NCBI GenBank assembly: GCA_947176655.1
Contig: CAMWRK010000057.1
Location: 1-10,940 of the forward strand
DNA from: an uncultured Prevotellaceae bacterium
GTDB lineage: Bacteria > Bacteroidota > Bacteroidia > Bacteroidales > Bacteroidaceae
Direction of reading: 5' to 3'
DNA length: 10,940 nt
Position 1 is the stretch's first letter. Each line of letters starts with the position of its first letter. A model generated the notes under the pieces. The model did not search any database. It was not told where the DNA came from and saw only the letters and a program-made list of their open reading frames with translations. A program made the position numbers and the translations under genes. Shown one piece after another: positions 5,973-10,940 of the stretch.

Positions 5973-7294
5973 TTGCAAATGGTATTTCGTTTAAATTCGT
6001 ATATAAACAGCATTGCAGCCACGGACAGGCCAAAAGGAATGCCGTACCAGATTCCCTGGGCTCCATATCCAAGGAAAATGCCAAGGAAGTAACTCATCGG
6101 GATGCTTACAAAGACATAGGCCACCAAAGCATAGAGAACCATTCTGCCTACAGCCTCTATAGCCCTCAAGCTGTTGGCAAAAATGATTTGCGTACAATCG
6201 CCCAGCTGGTACAGGACAAATGCCGGAAGCAACGAGTAGCATACACTACGGACAACCGGATCGGAGGTAAAGACCGAGGTGACGGAATGGCGGAAAATGC
6301 AGATGACGGAAACCAGAAGAAGAGCTATCAAAGCCGATATGCCCCATGCCGTGCGGACAGTGTCGCGGACAGCGCCCCACTCGCCCCGACCACGAAAATG
6401 GCTGATGCGTATGGCCGCAGCAGCTCCGACACCGTAATGAATCATGAATATGAGGGTAGCGATGCTGCACATGACCTGATGGGCGGCAAGTGAGACGGAA
6501 CCTGTCCACCCCATGAAGATGCCAGCGACATTGAACGAGGCCGACTCCAGACACAACTGAAGCGAGATTGGCAATCCTATACGGGTCATGCGTGCACAAC
6601 CGGCACAACTGACTGTTGTATTGCAAGAAGTAAGCCACGGACTGAAACGGTGGTCGCGAAGCATTGCAGCCGCCATAACCGCGAAGAGAAAAACGCGTGA
6701 CAGAAGAGTGGCTATGCCGGCACCGAGAAGACCCAGTTCGGGCATGCCGAAAAGGCCGTAGATAAACACGGCATTGAGAACAATATTCATAACATTTCCG
6801 GCAATCATGGCTTCCATTGGCAGTGACGTGACTCCAACAGCCTCGACAAACTGTTTCAGGGCATTGAAACCGGCAAGGAATGGCAGGGAGAACATCAGCA
6901 CAAGATAGTATGGACGCACAAGGGGCATAAGCCCGGATGGCTGTCGCAGCAGTTCGATACGGAAATAAAGTATCGTGAGCAAAGCCATCAGCAGCAAGCT
7001 AAAGAACAGATTGACGACAAGACTTTCCCTGAGCGAGCGAGCGACACCATCGTTGTCGCCGCGTCCATAGGCTCCGCCTATAACCGGAGTAGTCGCATAG
7101 GATATGCCCAGGAGAAAAAATATGGCAAAGTTGTATATGTTATTGACCAATGCTGATGCGCCAAGTTCTGCCGTACCGTAGCGACCCACCATAATGGTAT
7201 CGGCCATACCCTGAAGAACCACGCCGAGCTGACCAACAACAATGGGCAGACCAAGCAAAGAAATGGCTTTTATGTTGGAGACTATCAACGACAT
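5969..7294 (-). CDS. MATE family efflux transporter
   Basis: The 441-residue protein is a multidrug and toxin extrusion (MATE) transporter of the NorM/DinF type, which exports cationic or hydrophobic compounds in exchange for Na+ or H+. Support comes from the opening LLGLPIVVGQLGVVLQGMADTIMVGRYG, where the segment after the first helix matches the family's D-T-x-x-VGR pattern, and from ALVNNIYNFAIFFLLGISYATTPVIGGAYGRGD. The second half repeats the fold around IGLPISLQLCLESASFNVAGIFMGWTG, SLAAHQV and GVGAAAAIRISHFRG. About twelve hydrophobic helices are visible and the length is normal. The ATG at 7294 overlaps the end of the glycosyltransferase gene by 10 bp, so the two are probably translationally coupled. 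Substrate cannot be told from sequence. Confidence 0.92.
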   Translation of the reverse strand: MSLIVSNIKAISLLGLPIVVGQLGVVLQGMADTIMVGRYGTAELGASALVNNIYNFAIFFLLGISYATTPVIGGAYGRGDNDGVARSLRESLVVNLFFSLLLMALLTILYFRIELLRQPSGLMPLVRPYYLVLMFSLPFLAGFNALKQFVEAVGVTSLPMEAMIAGNVMNIVLNAVFIYGLFGMPELGLLGAGIATLLSRVFLFAVMAAAMLRDHRFSPWLTSCNTTVSCAGCARMTRIGLPISLQLCLESASFNVAGIFMGWTGSVSLAAHQVMCSIATLIFMIHYGVGAAAAIRISHFRGRGEWGAVRDTVRTAWGISALIALLLVSVICIFRHSVTSVFTSDPVVRSVCYSLLPAFVLYQLGDCTQIIFANSLRAIEAVGRMVLYALVAYVFVSIPMSYFLGIFLGYGAQGIWYGIPFGLSVAAMLFIYEFKRNTICK

Positions 7295-8340
7295 AGCTCA
7301 CTATATGTCTTTTCACCTTTTATATAATATCGCCACAGGAGCGAGAAAGCACTCTGCTCCGGCACGCTGGAGAGTACGGCAAGACGCTGATTCTCCTCTC
7401 TGTCCTTGCGGAAATCGGGACGCATGCGGCGGTAGGCGCGACGCGCCCTCCATACTGCAAGAAAAGACCCCCACTGCATGGTCAGCAGGAACTGCAAAGA
7501 GGCAATGGCATCCAGCCAGAAGCGGATGCGCATGACTGGGCGCAGCCTGTCTTCTGGCAGATTCTTGTAAAGCAAGAGAAGGTTGTTGCGGAAATTAAGG
7601 AAGGTCTTGCGCGGATTGCCCTGCGGCAACGTGCCGCCCCCCAGATGGTAGGCCACACTATCCGGCACACACACCACGGAACGTCCGCGGCTGCGCAGAC
7701 GCCAGCACAAATCGATTTCCTCCTGATGGGCAAAGAAACGCTCGTCAAGCCCCCCCACGACCCAATAGTCGTCGCTACGTATGAGAAGACAGGCACCGGT
7801 AGCCCACAGAACAGGAGCGACCGTGTCATACTGTCCGCGGTCAGTCTCAAGAGTCCCCATGACACGTCCGCGGCAATAAGGATAGCCCAGAGAATCTATG
7901 TATCCGCCACACGCTCCTGCGTATTCAAAATACTCCGGTGACCACTGGCACAGGAGCTTTGGCTGACATGCCGCCACCTCAGGGTGTTCGTCCATATATC
8001 GCAGCATCGGCTCCAGCCATCCTTCGCGCACTTCCACATCGCTGTTCAGAAGCAGATAGTACTCGGAGCCGAGTTGGGCAAGTCCGCGGTTATAACCTTC
8101 GGCAAATCCGTAGTTCTGGCCGAGGACAATACGGCGGACAGAAGGGAAATCACGTTCCAGAAGTTCCAGGGAATCGTCTGTGCTGCCGTTATCGGCCACA
8201 ACAATCTCTGCGTCTCCGCTATGACGTAACACGGAGGGCAGGAAACGACGCATCATGCCCGCCCCGTTCCAGTTAAGTATCACTATGGAGAGTTTTGTAC
8301 GTCCGGCATGCATCCGGCTATCTGCTTGACTGGCAATCAT
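7285..8340 (-). CDS. Family 2 glycosyltransferase
   Basis: This 351-residue enzyme is a GT-A fold glycosyltransferase of family 2, of the WbbL rhamnosyltransferase type, adding a sugar from a nucleotide donor in the cytoplasm, probably to an envelope polysaccharide or lipid-linked glycan. Seen are LSIVILNWNG (17-26) with the nucleotide-binding start, VVADNGSTDDS (47-57), QNYGFAEGYNRGL (75-87), the DxD-type metal site NSDVE (99-103), WATGACLLIRSD (179-190), and the acceptor and catalytic region HQEEIDLCWRLRSRG (205-219), then YHLGGGTL. A hydrophobic stretch near 272-300 may touch the membrane. The frame is open to 8415, but that would overlap mtaB by 65 bp. ATG 8340 lies 10 bp after the mtaB stop and is preferred; ATG 8313 is an alternative. 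The donor and acceptor are unknown. Confidence 0.9.
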   Translation of the reverse strand: MIASQADSRMHAGRTKLSIVILNWNGAGMMRRFLPSVLRHSGDAEIVVADNGSTDDSLELLERDFPSVRRIVLGQNYGFAEGYNRGLAQLGSEYYLLLNSDVEVREGWLEPMLRYMDEHPEVAACQPKLLCQWSPEYFEYAGACGGYIDSLGYPYCRGRVMGTLETDRGQYDTVAPVLWATGACLLIRSDDYWVVGGLDERFFAHQEEIDLCWRLRSRGRSVVCVPDSVAYHLGGGTLPQGNPRKTFLNFRNNLLLLYKNLPEDRLRPVMRIRFWLDAIASLQFLLTMQWGSFLAVWRARRAYRRMRPDFRKDREENQRLAVLSSVPEQSAFSLLWRYYIKGEKTYSELCR

Positions 8341-8350
8341 GGCAAAAATC

Positions 8351-9730
8351 TTATAAGTCGGAAATACATCCCACCAGAGCCGTTCCGTCCTCATTCCGGT
8401 CACCGAGACGCACATTCACTATGGTATTGTCCAGATTACGGACTGTAGGAAGGCACTCCATACAATTTACACCTCCAAACAACGTCGGAAGAGAAAGCTC
8501 CACACGGATGTAATTGTCGGTAAAACCATGCATCGTCCTTTGGCTCTTGCTGTGTTCCAGAAGCACAGGACGGACTGTCCCAGCATATCTGTCGTAAAAA
8601 CTACGCGTTTTAAGTTCGCTGAGTTCAAGGATTCTCTGGCAACGCGCCTTCTTGTCCTCGGAACCGACGCGGTGCGGAATCTCCATAGCCTTGGTTCCAG
8701 GACGCTCGCTATAAGGAAAGACATGGTATTGCGCAACCGGCAGAGAGGCCATGAAATCGTATGCCTCTAAAAACAATGCCTCTGTCTCTCCACGGGTACC
8801 GACAATAGTGTCCACCCCGATGAAAGCATCTGGCATAAGTTCCAGGACACGCTCCACCTTACGGCGGAAAAAGGCTGTATCGTACTTCCGTCGCATAAGA
8901 CGCAGCACCTCGTCACTTCCGCTCTGCAAAGGTATATGGAAATGAGGCATGAAAGCCCGGCTCTGCGCACAGAACTCCAACACCTCGTCCGTGAGCAGAT
9001 TCGGCTCTATGCTGGAGATACGAAAACGTTCTATGCCATCTACAGAATCCAGAGCCTTAAGAAGATCAATAAAATTCTCGCCCGTGGTCTTGCCGAAATC
9101 GCCAATGTTCACTCCGGTGATGACAATCTCCTTGGCTCCTGCCGACGAGGCATCACAGGCCTGTGCCACCAAAGAGGCTATGCTACCGTTACGGGAACGC
9201 CCACGGGCATAGGGTATGGTACAATAAGTACAGTAATAGTCGCATCCGTCCTGGACTTTCAGAAAATAGCGTGTCCTGTCCCCACATGAGCACGAGGGCA
9301 TGAAATTCCTTATGTCCGCCGTCCGCACCGTCCTGTGCTCATGGGCAGCCAAGGCACGCTCCTCCGGCATCATGGCCATACGTTCGGCAATGGCCTCGAC
9401 GATATGCCCCTTCTCATTACTGCCCAGAACCAAATCCACCCCCTCCATGGCAGAGACCTGCTCAGGCTTCAGCTGGGCATAGCACCCGGTTACCACCACC
9501 AGGGCACCAGGATGGTTCCGCACCAGACGGTGTATAGCCTGACGGCACTTGCTGTCCGCCACCTCGGTAACGCTACACGTATTGACTATACAAATGTCTG
9601 CAATCTCACCCTTACGCGCCGTACGTACTCCGCGCTTTTTCAATTCGGCACCTACGGTACTTGTCTCTGCGAAATTCAGTTTACAGCCTAAAGTATAATA
9701 TATAGCCTTCTTATCCTCAAATACGGTCAT
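8351..9730 (-). CDS. mtaB: tRNA t6A37 methylthiotransferase MtaB
   Basis: The 459-residue protein is a radical SAM methylthiotransferase of the MiaB family, MtaB subgroup, which converts t6A to ms2t6A at position 37 of tRNAs reading ANN codons. The N-terminal UPF0004 domain has three cysteines for the auxiliary 4Fe-4S cluster: C16 (TLGCKLN), C52 (VNTCSVT) and C83 (VTGCYAQ). The radical SAM site is CDYYCTYC (C163, C167, C170), followed by IPYARGRSRN, GVNIGDFG, RISSIEPN and HIPLQSGSDEVLRLMRRKY. A TRAM-like C-terminal part follows. TLGCKLNFAE rather than the MiaB-type TxGCQMN supports MtaB. The frame is open to a TTG at 9736, but ATG 9730 is the natural start. It is the first gene of the operon, with a promoter just upstream. 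Confidence 0.93.
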   Translation of the reverse strand: MTVFEDKKAIYYTLGCKLNFAETSTVGAELKKRGVRTARKGEIADICIVNTCSVTEVADSKCRQAIHRLVRNHPGALVVVTGCYAQLKPEQVSAMEGVDLVLGSNEKGHIVEAIAERMAMMPEERALAAHEHRTVRTADIRNFMPSCSCGDRTRYFLKVQDGCDYYCTYCTIPYARGRSRNGSIASLVAQACDASSAGAKEIVITGVNIGDFGKTTGENFIDLLKALDSVDGIERFRISSIEPNLLTDEVLEFCAQSRAFMPHFHIPLQSGSDEVLRLMRRKYDTAFFRRKVERVLELMPDAFIGVDTIVGTRGETEALFLEAYDFMASLPVAQYHVFPYSERPGTKAMEIPHRVGSEDKKARCQRILELSELKTRSFYDRYAGTVRPVLLEHSKSQRTMHGFTDNYIRVELSLPTLFGGVNCMECLPTVRNLDNTIVNVRLGDRNEDGTALVGCISDL

Positions 9731-9749
9731 ATTCAAATCTAAAGTAATG

Positions 9750-9780
9750 CAAAGTTACAAATAAGCATGGTAAGAACAAA
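9750..9780 (-). promoter_or_regulatory. Bacteroidetes-type promoter for the mtaB operon
   Basis: On the minus strand TTTG (9780-9777), 19 bases, then TAACTTTG (9757-9750) matches the Bacteroidetes sigma factor consensus TTTG-N19-21-TAnnTTTG. The expected transcript start is near 9743, about a dozen bases before the mtaB ATG, giving a very short leader. It is the only good promoter seen for the five-gene operon. Confidence 0.75.
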
Positions 9781-10041
9781 GTAAAAGCATAAGTAAGTCA
9801 CGAAAATCATTACGCCGCCTATCTCTCGTTTTACATGACCGCCACACACTATAACATCCGTTTCACCCGACTAAAAAATGATATATAACATATCTATAAA
9901 TCCTATTTTTTGCACATCCAAGCATATCACCACTCGTTGACAATTACTGACAATCAGGATATTAGAAACCCATTCTCAAAAAAACATAAAAAATCACAAA
10001 ATAAACTGAACAAATAAGGTCTGCATTAGAAAAAAATGTCG
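9781..10041. other. AT-rich divergent intergenic region
   Basis: Between the mtaB promoter and the lipoprotein promoter lie about 260 bases of AT-rich DNA with no credible gene, tRNA or strong hairpin. TGACAAT occurs twice, at 9939-9945 and 9949-9955. The region separates two divergent transcription units and may hold regulator sites that I cannot name. Confidence 0.5.
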
Positions 10042-10049
10042 TACCTTTG
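10020..10049 (+). promoter_or_regulatory. Promoter of the cysteine-rich lipoprotein gene
   Basis: TACCTTTG at 10042-10049 is a full match to TAnnTTTG. The upstream element is weak: TCTG at 10020-10023, 18 bases away. The sequence continues CACCGCA, the same as after the promoter at the right end of the window. The expected start near 10056 leaves a leader of about 44 bases that is A-rich right up to the ATG, as in well-translated Bacteroidetes genes. Confidence 0.65.
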
Positions 10050-10099
10050 CACCGCAAATAAAAATAATGATTGTTTTACAGTTTAAAAATTAAAAGAAA

Positions 10100-10312
10100 A
10101 TGAAAAAGTTGGCATTTGTATTTGCAGCTATCGTTGCTGTTTCTTTTGCTTCTTGCAACAACAGCAACAAGACTAACGGCACCACTGACGAGTGCACCGA
10201 TACCACCTGCATTGGGGTATGCGAGGACAGCACCGCTTGCACCGTTGAGTGCGACAGCTGCACTAACGCATGCTGCGACAGCATTGCTTGCGACAGCGTA
10301 TCTGCAGAATAA
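10100..10312 (+). CDS. Small cysteine-rich acidic lipoprotein
   Basis: The 70-residue product starts with a clear lipoprotein signal: MKK, a hydrophobic core (about 4-17), and the lipobox VSFASC with the lipidated Cys19. The mature part is about 52 residues and holds nine further cysteines (32, 37, 41, 47, 51, 54, 58, 59, 64) among Asp, Glu, Thr and Ser, with the short motif C-D-S repeated at 51-53, 59-61 and 64-66. It contains almost no large hydrophobic residues, so it probably folds around disulfides or bound metal rather than a hydrophobic core. It has its own promoter and terminator and thus forms a single-gene unit. Metal binding or redox buffering at the outer membrane is an inference; I know of no proven function. 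Similar short MKK...SC lipoproteins with CDSC repeats are, from memory, common in Prevotella and Bacteroides. Confidence 0.8.
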   Translation: MKKLAFVFAAIVAVSFASCNNSNKTNGTTDECTDTTCIGVCEDSTACTVECDSCTNACCDSIACDSVSAE

Positions 10313-10336
10313 TAAGTCACATACGACATCAAGTGC

Positions 10337-10366
10337 AAATGGGGGCGATTTTCATCGCTCCCATTT
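10337..10366 (+). terminator. Hairpin terminator after the lipoprotein gene
   Basis: AAATGGGGGCGAT (10337-10349) pairs with ATCGCTCCCATTT (10354-10366) over 13 bp with one G-T pair and a TTTC loop, 24 bases after the stop codon. It is followed by CATTTATATG, a partial T tract. It is a strong stem and the likely end of the lipoprotein transcript. Confidence 0.75.
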
Positions 10367-10452
10367 CATTTATATGCCAACATACTCTCCGACCTGACGA
10401 ACGTTCCATCCGTATCTTATATACACTCTCTCTATATATACTCTATATAAAA

Positions 10453-10492
10453 TAGAATGGGAACACCGCATCAACGGAGTACTCCCATTCTA
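10453..10492 (-). terminator. Hairpin terminator of the small membrane protein gene
   Basis: TAGAATGGGA (10453-10462) pairs perfectly with TCCCATTCTA (10483-10492), and inner pairs (AC/GT and CCG/CGG) extend the stem around a 6-base loop. On the minus strand the stem is followed by TTTTATATAGAG, a T-rich tail, 30 bases after the stop of the membrane protein gene. It could also back up termination from the plus side. The two convergent genes are thus insulated by two separate hairpins. Confidence 0.7.
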
Positions 10493-10521
10493 CTTTAAAG
10501 TTTCGTAGTGAAAATGGCAGA

Positions 10522-10707
10522 TTATGCCTTGGACGATTTGCCGGTCACGTGTATATGCGTGGGCACTCCTGCAATTATCAATAACAGGGCAAGTCCCTGA
10601 ATCCAGTTCTGGTCTACTGTTCCGGAATTGAGAAATCTGTCCGTTGCATAACTAAGCACTAAAATAAGTGCTCCAACCACAATCATGATTATGCCTGTGT
10701 ACTTCAT
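10522..10707 (-). CDS. Small two-helix membrane protein, 61 residues
   Basis: The protein has two hydrophobic segments, TGIIMIVVGALILVLSY (about 4-20) and IQGLALLLIIAGVPTHIHV (about 36-54), joined by a polar loop and ending in a basic tail (TGKSSKA). It resembles short hypothetical membrane proteins widespread in Bacteroidales, which have a first helix of the KxTGIIxIVxG type and a second ending in IIAG-x-x-THI. Function is unknown; it is likely in the inner membrane. The frame is open to an ATG at 10773, but the extra 22 residues (MRREGNRIPPL...) are not helix-like and ATG 10707 is the normal family start. Its leader may carry a weak promoter with TTATTTTG (10791-10784), one mismatch from consensus and without a matching upstream element. 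Confidence 0.75.
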   Translation of the reverse strand: MKYTGIIMIVVGALILVLSYATDRFLNSGTVDQNWIQGLALLLIIAGVPTHIHVTGKSSKA

Positions 10708-10862
10708 CGTGATATAATGTATTATGTATAATTTATTGATTAACGGCGGTATCCGGTTGCCTTCCCTCCGCATGACTTTTATGCAAAATAATGAAATTTA
10801 TCCGAGATAACCTAATTATTGCCGTAAAAATGGCCGATATATGTAAAAAAGAGTGCAAATAG

Positions 10863-10893
10863 TTGTGCAGTTCATGGAAATATGTTATCTTTG
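10863..10893 (+). promoter_or_regulatory. Promoter firing out of the right edge
   Basis: TTG at 10863-10865 (preceded by G, so a three-of-four match to TTTG), 20 bases, then TATCTTTG at 10886-10893 gives a near-consensus Bacteroidetes promoter. It is followed by CACCGCA, as at the lipoprotein promoter. No start codon follows before the window ends, so it serves a plus-strand gene beyond 10940 with an AT-rich leader of more than 40 bases. Confidence 0.7.
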
Positions 10894-10940
10894 CACCGCA
10901 TTATTTGCAACAAAACTAATTAATTTAATCATTTTTAAAC

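Noticed and set aside
4944..6092. Long plus-strand frame of 382 codons
   Set aside because: It is antisense to rmuC, whose RmuC motifs and operon overlap are clear; long antisense frames are common over GC-rich genes with this codon use.
8341..8415. 25-residue N-terminal extension of the glycosyltransferase
   Set aside because: It overlaps the end of mtaB by 65 bp, while ATG 8340 lies just before the conserved first strand.
10067..10093. Eight-codon upstream frame in the lipoprotein leader
   Set aside because: It starts ATG ATT and ends TAA just before the gene, but such short frames are expected by chance in AT-rich leaders, and it shows no attenuator features.
10419..10452. CTCTATATA repeats between the convergent genes
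   Set aside because: The units are short and irregular, best described as low-complexity AT-rich spacer next to the terminator.

Overview
The window looks like a Bacteroidales chromosome, most likely a member of the Prevotellaceae. The evidence is: promoters of the Bacteroidetes type (TTTG about 20 bases before TAnnTTTG), A-rich rather than Shine-Dalgarno leaders, a DnaX C-terminus of the Bacteroidetes kind, a short RsmI-like methylase, and small lipoproteins of the MKK...ASC type. No rRNA, tRNA or CRISPR array was seen.

Layout. From 1 to 1602 on the plus strand lie the 3' part of dnaX (DNA polymerase III tau/gamma) and a gene for a cysteine-motif C_GCAxxG_C_C family protein. From 1760 to 2938 is an AT-rich plus-strand gene for a membrane acyltransferase (acyltransferase-3 family), unlike its neighbours in base and codon use. 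From 2939 to 3769 no intact large gene is present. Instead there is a roughly 195-bp nested inverted-repeat element with a perfect 22-bp palindrome, two short minus-strand reading frames that look like gene remnants, and another inverted repeat. The acyltransferase and this stretch together look like an acquired, decayed insertion between two housekeeping blocks.

From 9730 down to 3770 runs a tight minus-strand operon of five genes: mtaB (tRNA methylthiotransferase), a family 2 glycosyltransferase, a MATE exporter, rmuC and an RsmI-like methylase. The genes are 10 bp apart, overlap by 10 bp, overlap by 4 bp and are 49 bp apart, in that order. A clear promoter sits just upstream of mtaB and a hairpin follows the last gene. 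MtaB and the RsmI-like protein both modify translation RNAs; the glycosyltransferase and the MATE pump act at the envelope; RmuC is linked to DNA maintenance. I see no single pathway joining them.

From 9737 to the end are an AT-rich divergent promoter region, a small very cysteine-rich acidic lipoprotein gene with its own promoter and terminator, a convergent gene for a 61-residue two-helix membrane protein with its own terminator, and a promoter that fires out of the right edge. I found no convincing new multi-gene system. The items most worth checking are the palindromic element with its adjoining gene remnants, the cysteine-rich lipoprotein, and the 44-residue tandem duplication in the RmuC coiled coil.
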